Positions 27,362 to 35,391 of a stretch of 64,000 bases of DNA are shown here, piece by piece (position 1 is the stretch's first letter; every line of letters starts with the position of its first letter). The DNA is from JAXGMV01 sp040768445 (GTDB taxonomy: Bacteria; Chloroflexota; Anaerolineae; Anaerolineales; Anaerolineaceae). Below the pieces are notes generated by a model. That model did no database searches. It was not told the origin of the DNA and saw only the letters and a program-made list of their open reading frames with translations. The stretch lies in the NCBI GenBank assembly GCA_040768445.1, contig JAXGMV010000001.1:1984001-2048000 (forward strand). The letters are read 5' to 3'. Position numbers and translations under genes: made by a program.

Positions 27362-28090
27362 ATGATTGACCCATCTGACGATTGGTTTAGAAGCCAGAGA
27401 TACCGCAGGAAATCATCCGGTATGTGGAACTGCCTGACCCTGGTAGTCCTTGCTTGCCTCGTACCTTTGTTTCTGGTAACTTTAATCATATTCATCAATC
27501 CTCAGAGCCCAATTAATCCATTCCCGCCACCCATGATGCCGGCAATTGCAGAATTAGGTCAGTCAACAAAGGCACCTGATTTTTTTTCAACCCAGGGTAA
27601 TAATCAGCCTGATGTTGTACTTTCCACTGAGCCCGGAAATACCCCCATCATACCAAATCCTGTTGTCACACAGCCCTTAATGGAAGTTACATCTGAACCA
27701 GTAATAGATTTTCATTACGCCGTGCTCAATGCACCTGCAGCCATCAATGGGGGACTGATTGTTGCTGACCATGGCAACTGCCAGTGGATGGGAGTGGGGG
27801 GGCAGGTTGTAGGTTTGGACGGCAAACCTATTCCTGCCATCAAAGTTCAACTTGGGGGAGTGTTAAATGACACAAAGGTTAACCTGACCAGCTTATCAGG
27901 AACATCCTTGCAGTACGGACCAGCTGGTTTTGAATTCACATTATCTGAAAGACCAGTGGAATCCAATAAGACCTTATGGGTCAGGCTTCTGAGTGAGATT
28001 GACGAACCGCTCTCAGATCGTGTCTATTTTAACACCTACAACAGTTGTGACAGGAACCTGGTGGTTATCAATTTTAAACAGATCAAGTGA
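27362..28090 (+). CDS. Single-pass membrane protein of unknown function
   Basis: I do not recognise a named family. This 242-residue protein has a basic N-terminus and one membrane anchor at about residues 22-48. A Pro/Thr-rich linker follows, and then a beta-rich C-terminal domain (about 130-240) with two Cys residues (NCQW, NSCDRN) that could form a disulphide. The pattern VVGLDGKPIPAIKVQLGG is like a carboxypeptidase-regulatory or peptidase-associated beta sandwich. It follows the PpiC-like gene and may be its client or partner. Confidence 0.6.
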   Translation: MIDPSDDWFRSQRYRRKSSGMWNCLTLVVLACLVPLFLVTLIIFINPQSPINPFPPPMMPAIAELGQSTKAPDFFSTQGNNQPDVVLSTEPGNTPIIPNPVVTQPLMEVTSEPVIDFHYAVLNAPAAINGGLIVADHGNCQWMGVGGQVVGLDGKPIPAIKVQLGGVLNDTKVNLTSLSGTSLQYGPAGFEFTLSERPVESNKTLWVRLLSEIDEPLSDRVYFNTYNSCDRNLVVINFKQIK

Positions 28091-28091
28091 T

Positions 28092-29327
28092 CTATTCCTG
28101 TTGTGTATCGAACCTTGATTTGATTTCTACCACCTCATTAGAAGAGAACAATTTAGAAAGGTGTTTTGCTGGAAGGTCAAGAATTCTGCCATTTGCAAAG
28201 AAATCAAAATCGAAACTGGTTAGCTCACCGGCTTTTTTCCCTGGTACAGGCATCAAGCGGGCAGTCAGCGGTTTGTTCAAGCGAATAGCCAGCGCGGCGA
28301 CATCCAGCAGCAGGGCTGAAAGTTGTTCGCTGGTGACGACACCAGGCAGGGGAACAGTGTCCAGGCCGGCTCCACAAACTGCAGAATAGAGAAGAAGATC
28401 TTTGACACCATAAGTTCCGGATATAGTTCTGCTGGCAAGTATTGAATCCTCCAGAACGGGCAGCATCAATCCGTTAAAGCCTGCCTTTTTCCAGCTGCCC
28501 CTATCCAGAATTTCTGCGATGAATGCAGCTGCCGCCACCGAGCCGTTCAATCCCAGCTGGTATTCCCCACACAATGCCTCCATAGCACCTCCAAGCGAAC
28601 AGCTATCCTCAGGGAATGGCGCCAGAGAAATATCCAATCCTTTGAAAGGAATACCATACTGATTGGATAACTGTTCAGCGATGACAGTCATCTGCTGTGC
28701 TTTTGTTTCCAAAGTATTGAGCAGGGATTGTCTCGCTTCGGAGAGTGAGCCGGCTTTGCGAAATGCCTCAACTGCCAGGTCAGCTGATTCAACAGCAAGA
28801 CTGAAAGCTGTCTCGTTACCGCTGCTGTACGCCGCAGGGAAAAATGGTCCGAATGGAGGTACGTTTGCCAGAGCAGTAAAACGCAGGTTTGCAAAACCAT
28901 TTGGTTCAAGTAATGCCGTATCGGAGATAATTTTTCCGGAATCTTGAATTGCCTTTAAGTACAAGCCTTTCTCTCTGTCAGCAATAATGCCTGAAGCAAA
29001 GACGATTTCAGTTTGGGAAAAAATTTCTGGAATTAGTGCATAACTTTCTGGATATTCAGGTATTGCAGGGCCAATTGATAAATAGTTATAGCCGGCATCC
29101 CTGGCAGAGGACTCAAGTGACTTGATGACTTTCATAGTGCTTGATCTATCTGACAGGTCTGTGTAAGTGGCAAAAGGTACCGTAGCAAGACGGGTTGTTT
29201 GAACTTCAATGGTCTCGCTGGTAAATGCTGAAACAGCATCCTTTGTAAACCTGGCAAGATGCGCCAGGGTGGCACCCGGGTTTTCCAGGGATGGATTAAA
29301 AAAACTGGTGATTGAACGTATTTTCAT
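28092..29327 (-). CDS. DUF711 family protein
   Basis: This 411-residue protein resembles the DUF711 (UPF0210) family, a distant relative of glycyl-radical-like folds with no assigned reaction. The pattern KIRSITSFFN at the start, DISLAPFPEDSCSLGGAMEALCG in the middle and GLDTVPLPG near the C-terminus are consistent with this. It overlaps the SpoU-type methyltransferase gene upstream by four bases, so the two are co-transcribed, but no functional link is known. Confidence 0.75.
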   Translation of the reverse strand: MKIRSITSFFNPSLENPGATLAHLARFTKDAVSAFTSETIEVQTTRLATVPFATYTDLSDRSSTMKVIKSLESSARDAGYNYLSIGPAIPEYPESYALIPEIFSQTEIVFASGIIADREKGLYLKAIQDSGKIISDTALLEPNGFANLRFTALANVPPFGPFFPAAYSSGNETAFSLAVESADLAVEAFRKAGSLSEARQSLLNTLETKAQQMTVIAEQLSNQYGIPFKGLDISLAPFPEDSCSLGGAMEALCGEYQLGLNGSVAAAAFIAEILDRGSWKKAGFNGLMLPVLEDSILASRTISGTYGVKDLLLYSAVCGAGLDTVPLPGVVTSEQLSALLLDVAALAIRLNKPLTARLMPVPGKKAGELTSFDFDFFANGRILDLPAKHLSKLFSSNEVVEIKSRFDTQQE

Positions 29328-30109
29328 AGCAACCTCTGTCTGACGATTTCAAATAGTAAAATACTGCCGGCAACCGCTGCATTTAAGGATTCAGCGCGGC
29401 CGGGCATTGGAATTTTAACATTTTTTGAAGCCAGGTTTTTTCCAGCTGCTGAAGCCCCCGATGCCTCTCCACCGATAATCAGCGCCAAAGGCTGCTTGAA
29501 ATCCTGCTGCCAACAAGGGTCTCCGTCACTGGATTCGGCAAGGAATACCTCTAAGGCCGGCTTTGCAGTTGAGCAAATCTGAATGATTTCATCCCAGGAT
29601 TTGTCAACAACCGGCACGTGGAAGTGCGCTCCCATGCCGGCTCGCAGCACTTTGGGAGCATAGCCATCTGTAGTTGTCGGTGTCAGCAGGCATAGCTGCA
29701 CACCGGCGGCTGATGCAGATCGTAGAAGTGTGCCAAGGTTGCCCGGGTCTCTGACCGAATCAATAATGAGAATGAAATCCAGGTTGTTTGGAATGACTGG
29801 CTGAGGTATTTTATAAACAGCGATCATGCCCTGGCTTGTCTGCGTGTCGCTGATACGGTTGAGCAGTTCGGTGGTGAGATTAATTGTCTCAATATTTTTT
29901 TCGATAAAACTATTAAGAAGCAGCTGCCCGCGTGTAATCAGCTGATCTGAGTGAAAAACACACTCTGGCAGCTGGCCAGACTGCGCTGCATCTTCGATCA
30001 AGCGTATGCCTTCTGCTACATAGCGCTGCTCCTCCGTTCTTTTTTTTCGAGTTGATAGCAGGGCGCGCAGCCATTGTACTTTTGGATTTTGAATGGACGA
30101 AATATGCAT
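29324..30109 (-). CDS. TrmH/SpoU family RNA 2'-O-methyltransferase
   Basis: This 261-residue protein carries the SpoU methyltransferase knot. Motif 1 is DSVRDPGNLGTLLRSASAAG, motif 2 is LIIGGEASGAS and motif 3 is IPMPGRAESLNAAVAGSILLFE. An N-terminal substrate-binding domain (residues 1-100) begins with ISSIQNPKVQWLRALL, as in the RlmB/YsgA group. It methylates a ribose in rRNA or tRNA; the target cannot be told. A TATAAT box lies six bases before the ATG. Confidence 0.9.
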   Translation of the reverse strand: MHISSIQNPKVQWLRALLSTRKKRTEEQRYVAEGIRLIEDAAQSGQLPECVFHSDQLITRGQLLLNSFIEKNIETINLTTELLNRISDTQTSQGMIAVYKIPQPVIPNNLDFILIIDSVRDPGNLGTLLRSASAAGVQLCLLTPTTTDGYAPKVLRAGMGAHFHVPVVDKSWDEIIQICSTAKPALEVFLAESSDGDPCWQQDFKQPLALIIGGEASGASAAGKNLASKNVKIPMPGRAESLNAAVAGSILLFEIVRQRLL

Positions 30110-30121
30110 ACTGGTATTATA

Positions 30122-30148
30122 AACGCCCCGCAGTTACTGCGGGGCGTT
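30122..30148 (-). terminator. Terminator of the infC-rpmI-rplT operon
   Basis: A perfect 12-base stem, AACGCCCCGCAG (30122-30133) with CTGCGGGGCGTT (30137-30148), has a three-base loop and lies just after rplT. On the minus strand it is followed by TTATAAT, which may also serve as the -10 box of the next gene. Confidence 0.75.
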
Positions 30149-30215
30149 CTGTTCACTCATGATCAGGACTGTCAGAGTGAACCTGGAAAAACATTCGGTC
30201 GCTTTCCAGATTCGA

Positions 30216-30566
30216 TCAGGCAGTCAATGCCTTGGAAACAACTTGGGTGAATGCCTTTGGATCCCGTACTGCAAGGTCTGCCAGCATTTTACGGTTGATT
30301 GTAATTTCAGCCTTACGCAAAGCATATATTAGCTTACTGTAAGTCAAACCGTTGAGCCTGGCTGCTGCATTGATACGAGCAATCCATAATCTGCGCAAAT
30401 CGCGTTTACGAACCCTACGATCGCGATAGGCATACCACAGGCTGTGCAGCATGGCTTCATTTGCTCGTCTAAAGAGCAGATGCCGGCTGCCGCGCTGGCC
30501 TTTGGTGAGTTTTAATACTTTTTTGTGCCGCAGATGTCCCTGAGGACCACCTTTTACTCTTGCCAT
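30216..30566 (-). CDS. rplT: 50S ribosomal protein L20
   Basis: This 116-residue basic protein binds 23S rRNA early in 50S assembly and often represses its own operon. It has the L20 N-terminus ARVKGG, the RHLLFRRANEAMLHSLWYAYRDRR stretch and the LRRLWIARINAAARLNGLTYSKL core. It is the last gene of the infC-rpmI-rplT operon, followed by a perfect-stem terminator. Confidence 0.98.
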   Translation of the reverse strand: MARVKGGPQGHLRHKKVLKLTKGQRGSRHLLFRRANEAMLHSLWYAYRDRRVRKRDLRRLWIARINAAARLNGLTYSKLIYALRKAEITINRKMLADLAVRDPKAFTQVVSKALTA

Positions 30567-30650
30567 TAGAAACTCCTTTGCGAACCCCTGGGCGCCGGTG
30601 ATGATTCACCCGTTGCTAACACCCAACAGCCGCACCAGTTAATTACTCGA

Positions 30651-30887
30651 TTATTCCTTGTCTTTCATGTTAGGAGCAAGACGAAGGACGCGCTTGATGA
30701 TCTTTTTGCCTTTTACAACGACCATTTCATCTAATTTGTACTTTGTCCGCTGGGAAGTGCGGCGCCTGAGGTGGCTTTTTCCGCCTTTGGTGCGAACAAG
30801 AGTACCGGACCCTGTCAACCTGAAGCGCTTGGAGGTTGCCTTATGGGTCTTTAATTTTGTTTTACCAGCAGTATGTTTCCTGGGCAC
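30651..30887 (-). CDS. rpmI: 50S ribosomal protein L35
   Basis: This 78-residue basic protein carries the L35 signature KTHKATSKRFRLTGSGTLVR at residues 12-31. It is slightly longer than the usual 64-66 residues because of a C-terminal extension ending LAPNMKDKE. It lies between infC and rplT in the conserved translation operon. Confidence 0.95.
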   Translation of the reverse strand: MPRKHTAGKTKLKTHKATSKRFRLTGSGTLVRTKGGKSHLRRRTSQRTKYKLDEMVVVKGKKIIKRVLRLAPNMKDKE

Positions 30888-31001
30888 TTTAAAACTCCTC
30901 TATCTAATATTAATGCGACCGATATGCACGAAACGTTATTATACACCGATATTGCTACCGTGTAAAAGGCGAAATTCAATGTTCCTCAGCGGGTGAAAAA
31001 T

Positions 31002-31535
31002 CTAAGACGATTTCTTTTTTGCCGGCTTGACAGGCGCTAAAACCATATTCATGACTTTACCTTCCAGGTTAGGCGCTTGCTCAATAGTAGACAGATCAGC
31101 CAGCTCCTCGGCAATTTCCCTTAAGTCTTCCAGGGCAAGTTCCGGGTATGTGATCTCCCTGCCGCGGAAACGCACTGTCACTTTCACTTTCATGCCATCA
31201 TCCAGCCAGCGGCGAGCGTCACGGACTTTGAATGATCTGTGGTGTTCGTTTGTTTTAGGCCTGAGACGGATTTCCTTGATCTCAATTTTGGTTTGTGCTT
31301 TGCGAGCTTCCCGCTCTTTTTTTGTTCGCTCATATAAGAATTTGCCGAAGTCCATAACCCTGCATACAGGTGGCTCCGCATTAGAGGCAACCTCAACAAG
31401 GTCTAATTCGGCTTCGACAGCTATTTTTAGTGCTTCTTTTATGGGAACGACGCCAAGGTTTTCCCCATTGGGTCCGATCAAGCGGACTTCCGATGCTCGA
31501 ATAGTTTCGTTTACTGGATAATTAGTTGTACTGAT
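31002..31535 (-). CDS. infC: Translation initiation factor IF-3, apparent ATC start
   Basis: IF-3 blocks premature subunit joining and checks the start codon. The frame gives about 177 residues, with the N-domain (NETIRASEVRLIGPNGENLG), the linker KKEREARKAQTK and the C-domain KVTVRFRGREITYPELALEDL. No ATG, GTG or TTG precedes the conserved N-domain; the first standard codon is a TTG at 31481 inside it. An ATC at 31535 lies seven bases after an AAGGGA site and gives the expected N-terminus. Rare AUU/AUC starts are known for infC and support self-regulation. It leads rpmI and rplT. Confidence 0.88.
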   Translation of the reverse strand: MSTTNYPVNETIRASEVRLIGPNGENLGVVPIKEALKIAVEAELDLVEVASNAEPPVCRVMDFGKFLYERTKKEREARKAQTKIEIKEIRLRPKTNEHHRSFKVRDARRWLDDGMKVKVTVRFRGREITYPELALEDLREIAEELADLSTIEQAPNLEGKVMNMVLAPVKPAKKKSS

Positions 31536-31690
31536 AGTGCTTTCCCTTTCATTTTCTGATAATTAAACCGGCTGTTGATAAGTTGTAAAAAATATACCAT
31601 ATTACCAATACTCAGGCAACAGCAGAAGGCGCTCAATATGCGAATTATATCAATTTAACCCAGTTATTTGACAAAATCAGCTCATTATTA

Positions 31691-31722
31691 AGCCGCACTG
31701 CTGAATTATTAGCAGTGCGGCT
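31691..31722 (-). terminator. Hairpin terminator after thrS
   Basis: AGCCGCACTGCT (31691-31702) pairs perfectly with AGCAGTGCGGCT (31711-31722). On the minus strand it is followed by an imperfect T-rich stretch (TTAATAATG). Confidence 0.65.
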
Positions 31723-31733
31723 GTAAATCCGGT

Positions 31734-33521
31734 TTATATTTTTTCTGCTATTTCTTTTTGTGCGAACGCCAAAAACTTAGCGAGGCTTAGTGCTCCAGGG
31801 TTTTCGCCAGAGCGCAGACGCAAAGCTACCTGTCCATTCTCAATTTCCTTGTCTCCGACGACGAGCATGTAAGGGACTTTCTGATTCTGGGCATCTCGAA
31901 TTTTCGCGTTCATACGCTCGCTGCGAGAGTCTGCCTCAGCCCTGATGCCTGCTTGCTTCAGCTGCGCCACTACCTCTTGTGCATAGTCCAGGTGGCGGTC
32001 TGCGATTGGGATGACTACTGCCTGAACAGGTGCCAGCCAGACCGGGAATGCACCACCGAAGTGCTCAATCAGTACACCAAAGAACCGTTCCATGCTGCCT
32101 AAAAGCGCTCTGTGAATCATGTATGGGCGGTGCTGCAGCCCGTCTTCACCGATGAAATTGAGATCGAATCGATCAGGGAAGTTGAAGTCGAATTGAATCG
32201 TCGTCAACTGCCACTCTCGGTTGATGGCGTCCTTTACTTTCAGGTCAATCTTGGGACCGTAGAAGGCACCACCGCCGCGATCAACTTCGTACGGTAGATT
32301 TGCCCGTTCAAGAGAGCTTTGCAGGGCTTTTTCAGCATCTTCCCATAATGCTGGGTCGCCGACGTATTTATCTGGCCTGGTGCTGAGGAAAGCACTGATT
32401 TCTTGAAAACCGAATGATCTTAGCATGTGGAGTGAAAAGCTTAACACCATGTCGATTTCTGCTGGCATTTGTTCTGGCGCACAGAAGTGGTGCGCATCAT
32501 CCTGGGTAAAGCCGCGCACACGCATCAACCCGTGAAGAACGCCGCTGCGCTCGTAACGATAAACTGTTCCCTTCTCAGCCAGCCTGATGGGCAGGTCGCG
32601 ATAAGAGTGCAGTTTGTTATTAAAGATGCTGACGTGGAAGGGGCAGTTCATCGGTTTGAGATAGTACTGCTGTCCTTCGATATCTATTGGGGCGAACATA
32701 TTGTCTTTATAAAAGCCCAGATGTCCGCTGGTTTCCCACAGCTTTGCACGTCCAATGTGCGGTGTGTACACAAACTCGTAGCCAGCCTTTTCGTGCTCAT
32801 CTTCCCAAAACCGTTCAACAACCCGCCTGATTCTGCCGCCTTTCGGATGCCAAAGGATCATGCCAGGTCCAACCTCGTCTGAGACGCTGAACAGGTCTAA
32901 TTCGCGCCCCAGCTTGCGGTGATCACGCTTGCGGGCTTCTTCCATCCTGTGAAGGTAATCCTGCAGTTCTTCTTCACTCTCCCACACTGTCCCGTAGATG
33001 CGTTGGAGCATTGGACGACGTTCATCGCCGCGCCAGTATGCGCCGGCAACATTCAGGAGCTTTATGCTCTTGGGGTTAATATCGTTGGTGTTATCAACGT
33101 GTGGGCCGCGGCACAGATCTGTGAAATGATCAAGTTTATATATCGAAATGTCCGGTTTTTCCTGCAGGGGATTACCATACTCATCAAAACCGCCCTGTTC
33201 CAGGCCGTCAATCAGTTCAAGTTTATAAGGCTGGTCGGCAAAGAGCTTCCGAGCTTCTTCAGCTGAGAGAACTTCCTTAGTGAACAGGTGCTTTTCTTTG
33301 ACGATGGCTTTCATGCGCGCTTCGATTTCTTCCAGGTCTTCCGGTGTCAGTGGCCTGGGAAGGTCAAAATCGTAATAAAAACCGTCATCGATTGGTGGAC
33401 CGATAGCGATCTTCGCCTCAGGAAATTTTTCAAGAACAGCTTCCGCCATCACATGAGCGGTTGAGTGCCTGAGCCGATATAGCGCTGATTCCTCGTATTT
33501 CTCTTTTATTTTTTCTGCCAT
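31734..33521 (-). CDS. thrS: Threonyl-tRNA synthetase
   Basis: This roughly 595-residue class II synthetase charges tRNA-Thr. It has the second-editing-domain HSTAHVMAEAVLEKF near the N-terminus, the editing Cys/His region (YKLDHFTDLCRGPHV), motif 2 RYERSGVLHGLMRVRGFTQDD, motif 3 RALLGSMERFFGVLIEH and a C-terminal anticodon domain. The N-terminal TGS domain of longer ThrRS is absent. An upstream ATG at 33533 overlaps the GGAGG site that serves the ATG at 33521, so the latter is the likely start. The gene is controlled by a T-box riboswitch. Confidence 0.96.
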   Translation of the reverse strand: MAEKIKEKYEESALYRLRHSTAHVMAEAVLEKFPEAKIAIGPPIDDGFYYDFDLPRPLTPEDLEEIEARMKAIVKEKHLFTKEVLSAEEARKLFADQPYKLELIDGLEQGGFDEYGNPLQEKPDISIYKLDHFTDLCRGPHVDNTNDINPKSIKLLNVAGAYWRGDERRPMLQRIYGTVWESEEELQDYLHRMEEARKRDHRKLGRELDLFSVSDEVGPGMILWHPKGGRIRRVVERFWEDEHEKAGYEFVYTPHIGRAKLWETSGHLGFYKDNMFAPIDIEGQQYYLKPMNCPFHVSIFNNKLHSYRDLPIRLAEKGTVYRYERSGVLHGLMRVRGFTQDDAHHFCAPEQMPAEIDMVLSFSLHMLRSFGFQEISAFLSTRPDKYVGDPALWEDAEKALQSSLERANLPYEVDRGGGAFYGPKIDLKVKDAINREWQLTTIQFDFNFPDRFDLNFIGEDGLQHRPYMIHRALLGSMERFFGVLIEHFGGAFPVWLAPVQAVVIPIADRHLDYAQEVVAQLKQAGIRAEADSRSERMNAKIRDAQNQKVPYMLVVGDKEIENGQVALRLRSGENPGALSLAKFLAFAQKEIAEKI

Positions 33522-33542
33522 TTGTTCCTCCATTCATTAAAT

Positions 33543-33791
33543 CAAAAACCTCACGCCCATATTGGGGCGGGAGGTCATTCTCACGCGGTTCCACCCAATT
33601 TAATCAGGTACCTGATTATCTTGTGGGCTTATAACGCAGCCAGCCGTTTCCCTTACTCTATTCAGGTTCACACTCGCAGGTGGTTTTCTGTTTATGTCTT
33701 TTGGAAGAGGACTTTCAGCCGGTGATCCTCTATCTCTGTCCAGGCACACAAACTTACTCGTCCTGGTCTTCGTGTTTCAATATCTACTATG
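33543..33791 (-). promoter_or_regulatory. T-box riboswitch upstream of thrS
   Basis: On the minus strand the T-box core TGGGTGGAACCGCG (33597-33584) is present, followed by a terminator stem CCTCCCGCCC/GGGCGTGAGG with a T run (about 33575-33544). A stem I with an AGAGA motif and a likely ACC threonine specifier (33684-33682) lies upstream. Uncharged tRNA-Thr should bind the leader, stabilise the antiterminator and switch on thrS. A promoter at 33798-33826 fits a leader of about 270 bases. Confidence 0.9.
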
Positions 33792-33797
33792 GCAAAG

Positions 33798-33826
33798 ATT
33801 ATACAACTTATGGTAATCAATTGCAA
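33798..33826 (-). promoter_or_regulatory. Promoter of the thrS T-box leader
   Basis: On the minus strand TTGCAA (33826-33821) and TATAAT (33803-33798) are 17 bases apart, placing the transcript start near 33790. Confidence 0.7.
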
Positions 33827-33840
33827 GCACTATTTTTAAT

Positions 33841-33867
33841 AAAAAAGCTCTCTTCAGATAAGAGAGC
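33841..33867 (-). terminator. Terminator of tRNA-Val
   Basis: GCTCTCTT (33847-33854) pairs with AAGAGAGC (33860-33867); on the minus strand six T residues follow. Confidence 0.85.
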
Positions 33868-33870
33868 AAA

Positions 33871-33947
33871 TGGTGGGCGGTACAGGACTCGAACCAGTGG
33901 CCTTCGCGATGTCAACGCGATGCTCTAACCAACTGAGCTAACCGCCC
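33871..33947 (-). tRNA. tRNA-Val(GAC)
   Basis: A complete cloverleaf reads on the minus strand from GGGCGGT to the encoded CCA at 33873-33871. The anticodon loop TTGACAT gives anticodon GAC for valine codons GTC/GTT. The T-loop GGTTCGAGTCC is present. Confidence 0.95.
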
Positions 33948-33958
33948 ACGCAGACGAT

Positions 33959-33987
33959 ATTATACTGATGTTTATAAAAAACTGCAA
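33959..33987 (-). promoter_or_regulatory. Promoter of tRNA-Val
   Basis: On the minus strand TTGCAG (33987-33982) and TATAAT (33964-33959) are 17 bases apart, 11 bases before the mature tRNA 5' end. Confidence 0.7.
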
Positions 33988-34106
33988 TAGCAATATTGCA
34001 CAGGATTAAAGATTTATTAGTGAAGCAGGGTGCTTAAAAACCATCGAGAAATAAAGGCTCATCGAAACTTAGCAAAGGTCAAGTTCCTTTTCTACCTGAG
34101 AGGTTG

Positions 34107-34115
34107 TGATATAAT
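34107..34115 (+). promoter_or_regulatory. Extended -10 promoter of tRNA-Ser
   Basis: TGATATAAT is a perfect extended -10 element about 31 bases before the tRNA-Ser 5' end. The -35 region is weak. Confidence 0.55.
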
Positions 34116-34146
34116 TCGCATCGCTCAGTCGATGAGATAGAGCAAT

Positions 34147-34232
34147 GGAGAGTTAGCGTAGTTGGCCTAACGCGCGCGCCTGGAAAGCGCGTGTACCGCA
34201 AGGTACCGTGGGTTCGAATCCCACACTCTCCG
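34147..34232 (+). tRNA. tRNA-Ser(GGA)
   Basis: The acceptor stem GGAGAGT/ACTCTCC, a long variable arm (TGTACCGCAAGGTACCG) and the T-loop GGTTCGAATCC form a class II tRNA. The anticodon loop CTGGAAA gives anticodon GGA for serine codons TCC/TCT. CCA is not fully encoded (the genome reads CCT after the discriminator G). Confidence 0.93.
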
Positions 34233-34405
34233 CCTTTCTCTGTTCACGTAGAAGTAGCAAGCAGCCCTCAATTTTATCGTAAAAAGTTCTGCGATAAGTG
34301 GACAAGCGACCACGTTCCACTTCACGAAATGAATTCTGGTAAGTGGGTGTTTTGCTCCCCACGTTAATCTAACCAAAATCTAACAAAGCAAGGATAGAAT
34401 AAGAT

Positions 34406-34422
34406 CACCAACTCAGTTGGTG
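34406..34422 (+). other. Small hairpin before the acyltransferase gene
   Basis: CACCAAC and GTTGGTG pair around a TCA loop, followed by T-rich sequence. It could be a weak terminator for tRNA-Ser transcripts. The rest of the 34233-34458 gap shows no gene. Confidence 0.3.
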
Positions 34423-34458
34423 TGTCTTCCTTATTATTTGTCCTCTAAATCTTTTATC

Positions 34459-35364
34459 ATGGCAGAAAATAAACTATTTTCAACCACACTTCCTTTACGA
34501 ATTCTTGAGTTTCTTGGCAAGCACCTGCCACATTCTGTTGGATATTTTCTTGCCAGGCAGATAGGTGCGCTGATGTCATGGTTCCCAAACTCACGGATCA
34601 TGAAGGCGGTCCGTTCTAATCAAAGTGTTATTCACAACAATAGATTAACAGAAAAGCAGCTGAACATCTTGTGTCGAAAAGTGATGCAGCTAAACGCCTG
34701 CATGCTGTTTGACTTCTTTTATTACCTTCCGCGACCACAATTGATGCTCAACAGTTTTACCTTTGAACCTGAAACATTATCATGCATAGAACGAATAAGG
34801 TCCGGCCAGCCTGTAGTGGTGGTAGCACCACACCTGAGTAATTTTGATCTCACAGGCCAGGTGCTGGGCAAATTGGGACTGGACATTCAAGTGCTGTCCT
34901 ATCCAAATCCCAATCCAAGTTACCAGTACCAGAACTACATCCGACAACAAGCTGGTTTGAATGTCATCCCCATCTCTCCGCAGGCGCTTAAGGCGGCAAG
35001 AAAACATCTTCAGGCTGGCGGTTGTGTCATAACCGGCATGGATCGACCTATTGAAAATGATACTCAACAAAAATACCGCCCCTTGTTTTTTGGAAAACCT
35101 GCCAGCCTGCCGGTACTGCATATCAGGCTGGCTATGGAACTGGACGTACCGGTTGCGGTCTTTGCGTGTTATTATGAAAGTAAGGGTAGATACTTGGTAA
35201 AAGGCAGCCAGCTGCATTACATGAAGCAAGCTGGAAATTTAGTTGATGAGGTAGTAATGAATACAGAGGTTGTGCTCAAAGACGCTGAGCGCTTTATCTC
35301 TGAGGCGCCAGATCAGTGGTTGATGTTCTACCCGGTCTGGCCGGAAGCCAGTAAAGATTCGTAA
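34459..35364 (+). CDS. Lipid acyltransferase (LpxL/HtrB or PatA-like)
   Basis: This roughly 301-residue membrane-associated acyltransferase has the catalytic HxxxxD motif in APHLSNFDLTG (about residues 126-136). Downstream there is a GGCVITGMDRPI block typical of the lipid-A-type acyltransferase family, which includes PatA of phosphatidylinositol mannoside synthesis. This window gives no sign of lipid A genes. The next gene, 27 bases on, is a CDP-alcohol phosphatidyltransferase, so acylation of a phospholipid or glycolipid is more likely. The ATG at 34459 lacks a clear ribosome site; an in-frame TTG at 34417 is the alternative. Confidence 0.78.
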   Translation: MAENKLFSTTLPLRILEFLGKHLPHSVGYFLARQIGALMSWFPNSRIMKAVRSNQSVIHNNRLTEKQLNILCRKVMQLNACMLFDFFYYLPRPQLMLNSFTFEPETLSCIERIRSGQPVVVVAPHLSNFDLTGQVLGKLGLDIQVLSYPNPNPSYQYQNYIRQQAGLNVIPISPQALKAARKHLQAGGCVITGMDRPIENDTQQKYRPLFFGKPASLPVLHIRLAMELDVPVAVFACYYESKGRYLVKGSQLHYMKQAGNLVDEVVMNTEVVLKDAERFISEAPDQWLMFYPVWPEASKDS

Positions 35365-35391
35365 TTCATCTATGAATACAGGAGAGTCATA

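Noticed and set aside
33680..33928. Plus-strand frame ending RYRTRTSGLRDVNAML
   Set aside because: It is an antisense reading of the T-box leader and tRNA-Val.
34153..34376. Overlapping minus-strand frames with GFEPTVPCGTRAFQARALGQ-like sequence
   Set aside because: They are antisense readings of tRNA-Ser, a well-known false gene.
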